Assembly (NCBI GenBank): GCA_900541055.1
Contig: UQHZ01000001.1
Coordinates: 135,515-199,514, forward strand
Reading direction: 5' to 3'
From: an uncultured Collinsella sp.
GTDB lineage: Bacteria; Actinomycetota; Coriobacteriia; Coriobacteriales; Coriobacteriaceae
DNA length: 64,000 nucleotides
Within the stretch, counting starts at the first letter, position 1; every line of letters starts with the position of its first letter. Shown in pieces: positions 1-7,801 of the stretch. Made by a program: the position numbers and the translations under genes. A model generated the notes under the pieces. It did no database searches, was not told the origin of the DNA, and worked only from the letters and a program-made list of their open reading frames with translations.

Positions 1-516
1 GGCGACCGGGCGCCCTGGTCGCCGGCGCTCGACGGACTGGTGCTTCATGTGCCCGCCGGTGGACGCACCTGTGTGATGGGCGCTTCGGGCGTGGGCAAGT
101 CGACGTTGCTTGCGCTGGTGGCGGGGGAGTGCGCACCGTGCTCCATGGTGTTTCAGGATGTGCGCCTGGTCGAGGACGCCTCTGCTTTGGATAACGTGCT
201 GGTGTGCGCCGATGCACGCGTGAATACCTCGAGTGCCGCTGCCTTGTTGCGCCTGCTGGTACCGGGGATCGATGTGCATGCCCGCGTGGCCGAGCTCTCG
301 GGCGGGCAGCGCCGTCGTGTCGAGATTGCCCGAGCCCTGCTGTGTCCGGGCGGCGCAGTGATTCTGGACGAGCCCTTTACCGGTCTAGACATCGCTGCGC
401 GCGACGCATGCACCGAGGTCGTGCTCGACTTGCTCGACGGCCGTATGCTGTTGCTTGCCACGCACGATTCCGCTGACGCTCGGGCCCTCAATATCTCGGA
501 CATCATCACGCTCTAA
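1..516 (+). CDS. ABC transporter ATP-binding protein, 5' partial
   Basis: The frame is open from base 1, so the true start lies upstream and the N-terminus is missing. All the hallmarks of an ABC ATPase are visible: Walker A GASGVGKST (from about base 79), a Q-loop in MVFQDVRL, signature LSGGQRRRVEIARAL, Walker B AVILDEPFTGLD and the H-loop LLATHD. The spacing and signature resemble the nitrate/sulfonate/taurine importer subfamily (SsuB/TauB-like), but the substrate cannot be read from this fragment. The segment between Walker A and the Q-loop is about 15-20 residues shorter than usual. It would act at the inner face of the membrane with a permease that probably lies upstream of the window. 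Confidence 0.9.
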   Translation, partial: GDRAPWSPALDGLVLHVPAGGRTCVMGASGVGKSTLLALVAGECAPCSMVFQDVRLVEDASALDNVLVCADARVNTSSAAALLRLLVPGIDVHARVAELSGGQRRRVEIARALLCPGGAVILDEPFTGLDIAARDACTEVVLDLLDGRMLLLATHDSADARALNISDIITL

Positions 517-537
517 AGACTTACTCAGCAACAAATT

Positions 538-567
538 GATCCGTTTTTTCTCCGTCCCCATGGGGTC
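538..567. repeat. Solitary arm of GGGAC-core palindromic repeat
   Basis: The stretch starting GATCCGTTTTTTCTCCGTCC and ending CCATGGGGTC closely matches one arm of the inverted repeat at 11884-11972 (GATCCATTTTCCTCCGTCCC). Here no second arm is present. It lies directly downstream of the ABC ATPase gene and could be a decayed or half copy of the same element. A weak terminator role is possible because it contains a T-run. Confidence 0.5.
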
Positions 568-573
568 GGGTAT

Positions 574-618
574 GGTATTCTATCTACGGGGTAATACTTA
601 GGAATACCAAGTAATACC
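574..618. promoter_or_regulatory. Inverted repeats upstream of the DinJ-like gene, candidate operator
   Basis: GGTATTC (574-580) and GAATACC (602-608) form an inverted repeat, and GGTAATAC (590-597) is echoed by GTAATACC (611-618). RelB/DinJ-type antitoxins are ribbon-helix-helix proteins that usually bind palindromes in their own promoter, so an autoregulatory operator is plausible. The gene starts at 732. Confidence 0.4.
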
Positions 619-731
619 AACGCCGTAGAACAAACTCCAGATGCGGGCCAATCGGGTTGCCTTCACAGCCCGTCGCCCAGCCGCGTGGCCCGCATCCATC
701 CGCACCACCGTCGTTTCAAGAAGGAAGCGCC

Positions 732-935
732 ATGGCAGAACACATGACCCCGGTTGTCGCGAAGGTTTTGCCCGAGGAAAAGGCGGCCTTCGCGGCGGCA
801 ACCCAGCTCGTGGGCACCACGCCGTCCAACGCCATCCGCATGTTCATCGCCGCGTTCAATCGCTGTGGCACCTTCCCGTTCGACATTTCGCCCAACGGGG
901 CCTTTGGCGCTGCGCCCGATTCTCATCAACAATGA
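732..935 (+). CDS. RelB/DinJ-family antitoxin-like protein (orphan)
   Basis: A 67-residue protein. I chose ATG 732 because AAGGAAG lies just before it; a longer in-frame start at 657 has no such site. The segment PSNAIRMFIAAFNRCGTFPFD matches the ribbon-helix-helix core of the RelB/DinJ antitoxins, where PFD followed by a short tail is characteristic. Such antitoxins bind DNA as dimers and neutralise a YafQ/RelE-type ribonuclease encoded downstream. No toxin gene follows: the next gene, 90 bp on, is a CPBP protease and a palindrome fills the gap. It is therefore either a stranded antitoxin or a stand-alone regulator. The upstream inverted repeats at 574-618 may be its operator. Confidence 0.65.
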   Translation: MAEHMTPVVAKVLPEEKAAFAAATQLVGTTPSNAIRMFIAAFNRCGTFPFDISPNGAFGAAPDSHQQ

Positions 936-943
936 CTGTTCCA

Positions 944-1006
944 AACTGCCGGCACTTGGGGACGTTCTTTTTCTGCCGGCAGTTAAGGAACGTCCCTAAG
1001 TGCCGG
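944..1006. repeat. Nested palindromic repeat (GGGAC family)
   Basis: An outer pair, CGGCACTTGGGGACGTTC against GAACGTCCCTAAGTGCCG, and an inner alternative pair, AACTGCCGGCA against TGCCGGCAGTT, overlap in the same 63 bp. Two mutually exclusive hairpins are therefore possible. It ends 17 bp before the CPBP gene start and covers its leader. It has the GGGAC core shared with other intergenic palindromes in this window. Confidence 0.75.
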
Positions 1007-1023
1007 GTTTTGAGGAGGTTGGC

Positions 1024-1935
1024 ATGCTCAATGCGATGGCGTGGGCGCTTGCCTGTTTTGGCGTTGTCGCTGCCGATATAGCCCTGAGCGTGGTTCTGTT
1101 TTCAGTTCTCGATGCCGTGTCGGTGCTGACGGGCTATCCGATCGACAATCTCGATATCCAATGGTTCCAGGCTGCCGCTCAGACGGCGTCATTTTTGATG
1201 GCGCTGCTGTGGTGGCGTTATCTGTGGCCCCGCTCCTTCATGGCGCGCCGGCAAGGCGAGCGCCCGCTCGGTGGGGGAGCAAGCGCGGCATGGAAGCGCA
1301 TTGTCTGCGTTGTCGTGATCGGCCTATCCATGCAGGTGGTCATTAGCTACCTATGCGACGGCGTGCTGTCGCTGCTGCCCGAGGTCGCGGCAGACTATAG
1401 CGAGCTCGTCGAGGAAACGGGCATGGGCGATACCAGCCTTCTTGCCGTCCTGACCACGGTGCTCGGCGCGCCGTTTTGCGAGGAACTGCTGGTGCGCGGC
1501 ATCATCTTTGAGTTTTCGCTGCGTGCGTTTAATCCACAGTGCCGTTCGCTCTGGAAGCGCCGGCGCCGCGCGAACGCGCAGGACGGCGCCATAGTGCCCT
1601 GGGCGGCCCCGAGTACCTGGGGCGTCGCCGCGGCAATCGTGCTGCAGGCGGCGGTCTTCGGCTTTATGCACATGAACTGGGTGCAGGGCTGCTATGCGGG
1701 CGCCGCCGCCCTCATTTTTGGTTGGGTGCTCGTGACCACCGGAAAGCTCCGCTACACGATCCTGCTGCACTTTGCCTTTAATGCCGGGTCGTATCTCATG
1801 ACGATGCTCTGGTTTGTGAACACGCCGCTCGACGTGGCGGTCACGGTTGCCATCGCCGGCATCATCCTCGTGGAGGCGATGCGCTCACTGCGCCACGCAT
1901 GCGAGACGGACATAGCGACGGCACCGCTGCCTTAG
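1024..1935 (+). CDS. CPBP family intramembrane metalloprotease
   Basis: A 303-residue multi-pass membrane protein. ATG 1024 is preceded by GAGGAGG, which decides it over the GTG at 1000 inside the palindrome. The three CPBP (CAAX protease/bacteriocin-processing, Abi) motifs are present: CEELLVRGIIF with the EExxxR glutamates, FGFMHMNW with the histidine, and LLHFAFNAGSY with the last histidine. These proteins cleave substrates within the membrane; in other bacteria they act in bacteriocin immunity or protein maturation. Nothing nearby names the substrate. The 3' end overlaps the convergent ygiQ gene by 4 bp. Confidence 0.88.
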   Translation: MLNAMAWALACFGVVAADIALSVVLFSVLDAVSVLTGYPIDNLDIQWFQAAAQTASFLMALLWWRYLWPRSFMARRQGERPLGGGASAAWKRIVCVVVIGLSMQVVISYLCDGVLSLLPEVAADYSELVEETGMGDTSLLAVLTTVLGAPFCEELLVRGIIFEFSLRAFNPQCRSLWKRRRRANAQDGAIVPWAAPSTWGVAAAIVLQAAVFGFMHMNWVQGCYAGAAALIFGWVLVTTGKLRYTILLHFAFNAGSYLMTMLWFVNTPLDVAVTVAIAGIILVEAMRSLRHACETDIATAPLP

Positions 1936-4079
1936 TTGCGCCTGCCGCCTCCGTTGGCGCCCTGCCGTCCCTGGGCCGCGCGGTTGCGGCCGGCAGTGTT
2001 CTGCGCGCGCGACATGCCGCCGTGACCCTTGCTGCCCTTAGGCTCCTTGCCGGCGCCGCCAGCGCCACCGTGGGCCTTGCCGCCCTTATTGCCGGCGCCA
2101 TGTCCGCCGCCAGCAGACGTCTCGCCCGGTCGCGGCGGCACGGGACGGATCAGGCAATGCTTGGTGTAGCCGATCAGATCGCGGCGGCCGGCCTTCTCCA
2201 GCGCCTCACGTACCAGCTTGTAGTTCTCGGGCTTGCGATACTGGATGAGCGCGCGTTGCATAGCCTTCTCGTGCGGGTCGCGCGCCACGTAGATCGGCTC
2301 CATGGTGCGCGGGTCCACGCCGGTGTAGTACATGCAGGTCGACATGGTGGACGGCGTAGGGTAGAAGTCCTGCACCTGCTCGGGCATGTAGCCCATGTCG
2401 CGCACGGCCTCGGCAAGGTCCACGGCTTCCTTCATCGTCGAGCCGGGGTGGCTCGAGATCAGATACGGCACCACGTACTGCTTGAGTCCGTACTCGCGGT
2501 TCAGGCGCTCAAATTTGCGACAGAACGCATCGTAGACGGCGCGGCTCGGCTTGCCCATCACGGAGAGCACCGCGTCGCTCACATGCTCGGGCGCCACGCG
2601 TAGCTGGCCCGAGACATGGTGCTCCAGCAGCTCGCGCAAAAACTCGTCCGAGGCATCGGCCATAGTGTAGTCAAAACGGATGCCGCTGCGGACGAAGACC
2701 TTCTTGACGCCCGGCAGCTGGCGTAGGTCGCGCAGCAGCTGCGTGTAGCCGCTCTCGTCGACCACCATGTTCTTGCACACGCTCGGCCATAGGCAGCGCT
2801 TGTTCTTGCACACGCCGTGCTTGAGCTGCTTGTCGCAGGCGGGACGGCTAAAGTTGGCCGTCGGTCCGCCTACGTCGTTGATGTAGCCCTTAAACTCGGG
2901 ATCGCGTGTGAGCAGCTCGGCCTCGCGCATGATCGAGTCGTGGCTGCGCATCTGCAACACGCGGCCCTGGTGGAAGGTGAGGGCGCAAAACGAACACTCG
3001 CCAAAACAACCGCGGTTGGAGCTAATGGAAAACTTGATCTCGGCAAAGGCTGGCACGCCGCCTGCCGCGTCGTAGTCGGGATGCCAGTCGCGTGCGTAGG
3101 GGAGTTCGGCCACCTCGTCCATCTCGTCGGTGGTGAGCGTGGCCGACGGTGGGTTCTGCACCACATAGACGCTGTTGGGGTAGGGCTCTACCAGACGATG
3201 CCCGGTGATGGGGTCCATGTTCTGCTGCTGTACGTTAAAGCTGCGCGCGTAATTGAGCTTGTCGGCGGCAAGGTCGTCCCAGCTGGGCAGCAAGTCGTAG
3301 TCGTAGACCTCGTCGAGCGAGCTGGTGCGGTAGACGGTGCCGTTGATATAGGTGATCTGATCGACGGGCAGCCCCGCGTCGAGCGCGTCGGCGATCTCGA
3401 CAATCGCGTGCTCGCCCATGCCGTAGATGAGGATGTCGGCGCCCGAGTCGAGCAGCACCGAGCGCTTGAGCTTATCCTGCCAGTAGTCGTAGTGGGCCAG
3501 TCGGCGCAGGCTTGCCTCGATGCCGCCGATGATGATGGGGGCGTCCTTGAACGTCTGACGGATGAGATTGCCGTAGACCGTGACGGCACGGTTGGGGCGG
3601 TGACCTTCCTCGCCGCCGGGGGTATAGGCGTCGGTGTGGCGGCGGTGCTTGGTCACCGAATAGTGGTTGACCATGGAGTCCATGTTGCCGGCACTGACGA
3701 GAAACCCCAGGCGCGGCTCGCCGAGCGCAGTGATGCTGGCGGGGTCGGTCCAGTCGGGCTGGCAGATGATGCCCACTTTGTAACCGTGCGCGTCGAGTAC
3801 GCGGCTGATGATAGCCATGCCAAAGCTCGGATGGTCCACGTAGGCATCACCGCAGATATAGACGAAGTCGCACTGGTCCCAGCCGCGCGCATCCATGTCG
3901 GCGCGGCTGACGGGGAGGAACTTATCGCGGCCTGGACGCCAAGGACGGACGGGCGTCGCTTGGGAATGCTTGGTGCGGGCGACCGTGGCCTGCGCCTTGC
4001 CGCCGCGCTTTTGCTGCTGGCCCTGTTTGCCCTGCTGTCCGCGTTGGCTGTTCTGAGCGTGCTGAGGCTTTTTTGCCAC
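1932..4079 (-). CDS. YgiQ family radical SAM protein
   Basis: A 715-residue cytosolic protein. GTG 4079 is favoured because GGGAGGG stands just before it. The radical-SAM cluster motif CxxxCxxC is seen in NRGCFGECSFCAL (about residues 355-365), followed by family-typical segments such as the EGYINDVGGPTANF-like block and RVAPEHVSDAVLSVMGKP. YgiQ proteins carry an N-terminal YgiQ domain, the radical SAM core and a DUF3362 C-terminus; their reaction is unknown. Both ends are low complexity: a Gln/Lys-rich N-terminus and a Gly/Lys/His-rich tail of about 60 residues, suggesting nucleic acid binding. It is convergent with the CPBP gene. Confidence 0.92.
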   Translation of the reverse strand: MAKKPQHAQNSQRGQQGKQGQQQKRGGKAQATVARTKHSQATPVRPWRPGRDKFLPVSRADMDARGWDQCDFVYICGDAYVDHPSFGMAIISRVLDAHGYKVGIICQPDWTDPASITALGEPRLGFLVSAGNMDSMVNHYSVTKHRRHTDAYTPGGEEGHRPNRAVTVYGNLIRQTFKDAPIIIGGIEASLRRLAHYDYWQDKLKRSVLLDSGADILIYGMGEHAIVEIADALDAGLPVDQITYINGTVYRTSSLDEVYDYDLLPSWDDLAADKLNYARSFNVQQQNMDPITGHRLVEPYPNSVYVVQNPPSATLTTDEMDEVAELPYARDWHPDYDAAGGVPAFAEIKFSISSNRGCFGECSFCALTFHQGRVLQMRSHDSIMREAELLTRDPEFKGYINDVGGPTANFSRPACDKQLKHGVCKNKRCLWPSVCKNMVVDESGYTQLLRDLRQLPGVKKVFVRSGIRFDYTMADASDEFLRELLEHHVSGQLRVAPEHVSDAVLSVMGKPSRAVYDAFCRKFERLNREYGLKQYVVPYLISSHPGSTMKEAVDLAEAVRDMGYMPEQVQDFYPTPSTMSTCMYYTGVDPRTMEPIYVARDPHEKAMQRALIQYRKPENYKLVREALEKAGRRDLIGYTKHCLIRPVPPRPGETSAGGGHGAGNKGGKAHGGAGGAGKEPKGSKGHGGMSRAQNTAGRNRAAQGRQGANGGGRRN

Positions 4080-4116
4080 GATCCCTCCCGGTGTCTGTAT
4101 GCTGCACGTAATTGTA

Positions 4117-4151
4117 ACCAGTCTTTTTGGGACGGCGCTAAAAAGACTGGT
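4117..4151. repeat. Short palindrome between ygiQ and yoaK-like gene
   Basis: ACCAGTCTTTTT (4117-4128) pairs perfectly with AAAAAGACTGGT (4140-4151), 12 bp each, around a GGGAC-containing loop. It sits in the divergent region between two outward-reading genes, so it is not a transcription terminator for either. Confidence 0.6.
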
Positions 4152-4332
4152 GGAGTACATGAGCTGGTGAGTGAGAGCGTCGCTGAGCCAGTCGTTTGTT
4201 TCCAGACTGTGTATCTGCGCGTTGGAGAACCCGTCTCGCGCGCACGCCATGTTGTCAATGGGTTACAGTATGAACGGCGGTTATGTTTCCGCCAACGCAC
4301 GAGAGGGTCGTCAACAAGGAGGATGCACGGCG

Positions 4333-5049
4333 ATGCAGCGTGCCAAACAGATATCGGAGTCTATTGAGCTGGGCATCATCTTGGCGCTTGCCGGTGGCTT
4401 TATGGACGTTTATTCGTACATTGGGCGCGACCATGTTTTCGCCAACGCGCAGACGGGCAACATCCTGCTCGTGGGCGTGAGCATCTCGGAGGGCAATTGG
4501 GCACTTGCGGGGCGCTACTTCTTCCCTGTGGTTTCGTTTGCTGTGGGCATTATGCTTGCCGACCTGGTACACGAGCGTTTTGGCAGCGTGATCCACTGGC
4601 GTCAGGTGACGGTGTTTTTTGAAGCCGTTATCTTGTTGGGAGTGAGCTTTATCCCGGGCGGCAATTTCAACCTGCTCGCCAACTGCCTCACCTCGTTTGC
4701 CTGCGGCATGCAGGTCGAGAGCTTCCGCAAGATTCACGGTCACGGCATCGCTACGACCATGTGCATCGGCAACTTGCGCAACGCGCTGCAAAACGTGGAC
4801 GATTACATCATCACCCACAGGCGCGGCTTTTTGGAAAACGGCCTGCTGTACTTTGGCGTGATCTTTACCTTTGTGTTTGGCGCCGTGTTGGGCAACTGGT
4901 GCATTGAGCGCATGGGCCTGCATGCCATCGTCGTGGCGAGCTTGCTGCTGTTTGTCGCGTTTGCCATCATGTTTATCGACCGCGAGCGCGACTTGCGCTT
5001 ACGCTGGAAGGTTGCGGCCGAGGCTTGGAAAGAGGGCTGCCGAAAGTAA
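4333..5049 (+). CDS. YoaK family (DUF1275) membrane protein
   Basis: A 238-residue protein with about six membrane segments. ATG 4333 is taken because AAGGAGG lies about 10 bp upstream; upstream in-frame ATGs have no ribosome site. The start of the membrane domain, GGFMDVYSYIGRDHVFANAQTGN, is the DUF1275 hallmark (a Gly-rich first helix followed by the A-QTGN signature). Function of the family is unknown; it is found widely and is sometimes linked to small-molecule transport. A strong terminator follows directly, so it is likely monocistronic. Confidence 0.88.
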   Translation: MQRAKQISESIELGIILALAGGFMDVYSYIGRDHVFANAQTGNILLVGVSISEGNWALAGRYFFPVVSFAVGIMLADLVHERFGSVIHWRQVTVFFEAVILLGVSFIPGGNFNLLANCLTSFACGMQVESFRKIHGHGIATTMCIGNLRNALQNVDDYIITHRRGFLENGLLYFGVIFTFVFGAVLGNWCIERMGLHAIVVASLLLFVAFAIMFIDRERDLRLRWKVAAEAWKEGCRK

Positions 5050-5052
5050 CCG

Positions 5053-5090
5053 AATGCGGCAAAGGGGCTGTCCCTTCGCCGCATTTTTTT
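5053..5090 (+). terminator. Rho-independent terminator after yoaK-like gene
   Basis: AATGCGGCAAAGGG pairs with CCCTTCGCCGCATT around GCTGT, followed by a run of seven T. It lies 3 bp after the stop codon. Confidence 0.9.
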
Positions 5091-5103
5091 CATCATCTGT
5101 TGA

Positions 5104-5154
5104 AACGCTTTAAATAGTTTGACGTTCTCACGCGTTTTTTGTTTCAAAAGCGTT
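5104..5154 (+). promoter_or_regulatory. Candidate fucO promoter/operator region
   Basis: AACGCTTT (5104-5111) and AAAGCGTT (5147-5154) form an inverted repeat flanking a TTGACG (5119-5124) that could be a -35 box. No convincing -10 follows at 17 bp. The arrangement suggests a regulator site upstream of the strongly expressed-looking fucO gene, but this is weak evidence. Confidence 0.3.
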
Positions 5155-5213
5155 AGGATGGGACTCATAGCGTGGGGCGTAATGGGTGCCCCGCACACGA
5201 TGGGAGGCTATCA

Positions 5214-6380
5214 ATGGCTAATCGTTTCGTTCTCAATACCATCTCTTATCATGGTTCCGGCGCCATTAAGGAGATCCCCGGCGAGCTCCAGCGTCGCGGC
5301 TACAAGAAGATCTTCGTCTGCTCCGACCCCGATCTGGTCAAGTTTGGCGTTACCGCCAAGGTGACCGACGAGCTCGACGCTGCCGGCATCGCTTGGAGCC
5401 TCTACTCCGAGATTAAGCCCAACCCCACCATCCAGAACGTCAAGGACGGCGTCGAGGCCTTCAAGGCCGCCGATGCTGACGCTATCGTGACCATCGGTGG
5501 TGGCTCCTCCATGGACACCGCCAAGGCCATCGGCATCATCATCAACAACCCCGAGTTCGCCGATGTCCGCAGCCTCGAGGGCGTTGCTCCCACTAAGAAC
5601 CACGCCGTGTTCACCATCGCCGTGCCGACGACCGCCGGTACCGCCGCCGAGGTGACCATCAACTACGTCATCACCGACCCCGAGAAGGTCCGCAAGTTCG
5701 TGTGCGTCGACACCAACGACGCCCCCGAGGTCGCCGTCGTCGACCCCGACATGATGGCTTCCATGCCCGCCGGCCTGACCGCCTCCACCGGTATGGACGC
5801 TCTGACCCACGCCATCGAGGGCTACACCACCAAGGGCGCTTGGGAGCTCTCTGACATGTTCCACTTTGAGGCTATTAAGCTGATCAGCGAGAATCTGCGC
5901 GACTCTGTCGCCGAGGCCAAGTCCGGCCAGCCCGGCTCCGGCCGCGAGGGCATGGCCCTTGGCCAGTATGTCGCCGGCATGGGCTTCTCCAACGTTGGCC
6001 TGGGCATCGACCACGCCATGGCTCACACCCTGTCCGCTCACTACGACACCCCGCACGGCGTCGCCTGCGCCATGCTGCTGCCGATCGCCATGGAGTTCAA
6101 CAAGCCGGTTTGCGCCGAGCGTCTGGCCAAGGTTGCCGTCGCCATGGGTGTTGACACCACGGGCATGAGCACCGACGAGGCCGCCGACGCCGCTATCGCC
6201 GCCGTCAAGCAGCTTTCCGCCGACGTGAACATCCCGCACGTCTGCGAGGCCATGAAGGCTGACGAGATCGAGGTCCTGGCCAAGGACGCCATGGCCGACG
6301 CCTGTTTCCCGGGTAACCCGCGCGAGGCGACGCTCGACGACGTCATCGAGCTCTTCAAGAAGATCTGCCCGGCTGCCTAA
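5214..6380 (+). CDS. fucO: Iron-containing alcohol dehydrogenase, lactaldehyde reductase type
   Basis: A 388-residue soluble enzyme. ATG 5214 follows GGGAGG; an in-frame start at 5172 lacks such a site. It is FucO-like along its whole length, including MANR at the start, NNPEFADVRSLEG, IPTTAGTAAEVTINYVIT-type and ALGQYVAGMGFSNVGLG segments. The NAD loop GGGSSMDTAK is present. The iron ligands appear as Asp and His in GMDALTHAIEGY and two His in MAHTLSAHYDTPHG. FucO reduces L-lactaldehyde to 1,2-propanediol during anaerobic fucose or rhamnose use. No fucose genes are adjacent, so a general role in redox balance is also possible. The codon choice is strongly biased to C-ending codons, suggesting high expression. 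Confidence 0.88.
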   Translation: MANRFVLNTISYHGSGAIKEIPGELQRRGYKKIFVCSDPDLVKFGVTAKVTDELDAAGIAWSLYSEIKPNPTIQNVKDGVEAFKAADADAIVTIGGGSSMDTAKAIGIIINNPEFADVRSLEGVAPTKNHAVFTIAVPTTAGTAAEVTINYVITDPEKVRKFVCVDTNDAPEVAVVDPDMMASMPAGLTASTGMDALTHAIEGYTTKGAWELSDMFHFEAIKLISENLRDSVAEAKSGQPGSGREGMALGQYVAGMGFSNVGLGIDHAMAHTLSAHYDTPHGVACAMLLPIAMEFNKPVCAERLAKVAVAMGVDTTGMSTDEAADAAIAAVKQLSADVNIPHVCEAMKADEIEVLAKDAMADACFPGNPREATLDDVIELFKKICPAA

Positions 6381-6388
6381 CTTGGTTC

Positions 6389-6516
6389 GGCGGGCCTCTG
6401 CCCGTTAGCCCCACAATCGTCCTCGGACATGTCGGAAGCCCCCGCTGCGCACTTCGTGCGGCGGGGGCTTCCTCCGTCCTGCGGGAAGATTGTGGGCTAA
6501 CGGGCAGGGGCCCGCC
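6389..6516. repeat. Nested double hairpin downstream of fucO
   Basis: An outer stem of about 30 bp pairs the stretch from 6389 (GGCGGGCCTCTGCCCGTTAG) with its near-perfect complement ending at 6516 (one mismatch, one bulge). Inside it sits a second hairpin, GAAGCCCCCGC (6435-6445) against GCGGGGGCTTC (6461-6471), with the loop itself partly self-complementary. It probably ends fucO transcription, though there is no T-run, and it is far larger than a normal terminator. Confidence 0.8.
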
Positions 6517-6636
6517 GGCTCGTTATCGTGGCGGGCGCAGTTCTGAGGAGCTCAATGGGTTATCTCGCTAAGTAAAAAGATGGTTCGCGGTGGTATTGTT
6601 GCTGTGGGTTTAATTCGATATGAAAGGGTGACTTTG

Positions 6637-7665
6637 GTGTCCAAGATGGATTCTACGCTCTCCTATATTACTGACCAGCTGAAGGCGCTTACCTCGATTG
6701 CTTCGCCGACGGGCTATACCCGTGCGGCGACTGATTATCTGATGGAGACCCTGCGCGATATGGGGTTTGGGCCTGAGCGTTCCAATAAGGGTAACGTGCT
6801 CGTTGAGCTTGGTGGCGAGGGTGAGCCGCTCGTACTGGCGAGCCATGTCGATACCCTAGGCGCCATGGTGCGTTCCATTAAGGACAATGGTCGCCTGCGC
6901 CCCACGACCCTCGGCGGGCACCAGTGGTCCACGGCCGATGGCGAGAACTGCACCGTCTACACGCGTGACGGTAATGTCTACACGGGCGTGGTCCTCAATA
7001 CCGAGCCTTCGGCGCATGTGGCCGATGAGCCGGTCAAGACCATCGAGAAGAACATGGAAATCCTGCTCGACGAGAACGTTGACAGCAAGGACGATGTGCT
7101 CGAGCTGGGTATTCAAACCGGCGACATCATCGCTATGAATCCGCGCACCACGGTGACGGAGAGCGGCTTCATCAAGAGTCGCTTCCTTGACGACAAGCTG
7201 TCCGCGTCGATTCTGCTGGGTTTGGCCTGCGCTGTCGCCGACGGCGAGGTGACCCTTTCGCGCAAGGTTTCGCTGCTCTTTACGGTGTACGAGGAGGTCG
7301 GCCACGGCGGTGCCTTTGTGCCGGCCGACACGCGCGAGATGATCAGCGTTGACATGGGCTGCGTGGGCGACGACCTGGGCTGCACCGAGCGCATGGTGTC
7401 GATTTGCGCCAAGGATTCGGGTGGTCCGTACAACTACGACCTGGTGACCACGCTGTCCAATATCGCGCGCGAGCTTGAACTTGACTACGCCATCGACGTG
7501 TACCCGCACTACGGCTCGGACGTTGAGGCCACGCTCTCTGCCGGCTACGACATCCGTCACGGCCTGATCGGCCCCGGCGTGTACGCGAGCCACAACTACG
7601 AGCGCAGCCACATGGACGGCGTGCGCAACACCTACGAGCTGGTCCGAGCCTACGTACAGCGCTAG
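6637..7665 (+). CDS. M42 family metallopeptidase (aminopeptidase/endoglucanase family)
   Basis: A 342-residue cytosolic protein. The start is GTG 6637, 8 bp after GAAAGGG; GTG 6628 and ATG 6646 are alternatives. The co-catalytic two-metal site of the M42 family is visible: LASHVDTLG (His, Asp), RFLDDKLSA (bridging Asp), YEEVGHGG (catalytic Glu), SVDMG (Asp) and a final His near SHNYERSHMDG. M42 enzymes form dodecameric shells that trim peptides in the cytosol. It stands alone between hairpins, and the preceding gene is not functionally related. Confidence 0.88.
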   Translation: MSKMDSTLSYITDQLKALTSIASPTGYTRAATDYLMETLRDMGFGPERSNKGNVLVELGGEGEPLVLASHVDTLGAMVRSIKDNGRLRPTTLGGHQWSTADGENCTVYTRDGNVYTGVVLNTEPSAHVADEPVKTIEKNMEILLDENVDSKDDVLELGIQTGDIIAMNPRTTVTESGFIKSRFLDDKLSASILLGLACAVADGEVTLSRKVSLLFTVYEEVGHGGAFVPADTREMISVDMGCVGDDLGCTERMVSICAKDSGGPYNYDLVTTLSNIARELELDYAIDVYPHYGSDVEATLSAGYDIRHGLIGPGVYASHNYERSHMDGVRNTYELVRAYVQR

Positions 7666-7673
7666 CGATGCAG

Positions 7674-7715
7674 CGGCCTCGGCTGATACGGCAGTACCGA
7701 CCGAGGCCGTCCTCT
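7674..7715 (+). terminator. Hairpin after the M42 peptidase gene
   Basis: CGGCCTCGG (7674-7682) pairs with CCGAGGCCG (7701-7709), followed by a pyrimidine tail TCCTCTC. It lies 8 bp after the stop codon. The T-run is poor, so termination is probable rather than certain. Confidence 0.5.
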
Positions 7716-7720
7716 CTAAG

Positions 7721-7783
7721 TTGCGGTGAAATAGGGACTGTTTGGCGGTTTTAAACGCTTAAACAGTCCCTATTTCACCGCAA
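7721..7783. repeat. Perfect 23-bp inverted repeat (GGGAC family)
   Basis: TTGCGGTGAAATAGGGACTG followed by TTT (7721-7743) pairs without mismatch with its complement at 7761-7783 around a 17-base loop. A second copy with the same arms occurs at 18793-18854. It lies between the convergent M42 and mnmA genes. Confidence 0.85.
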
Positions 7784-7801
7784 TTTATGAAGGGGATGGG
7801 G

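Noticed and set aside
2817..4367. 516-residue plus-strand frame across ygiQ
   Set aside because: Antisense to the radical SAM gene and spans the divergent promoter region.
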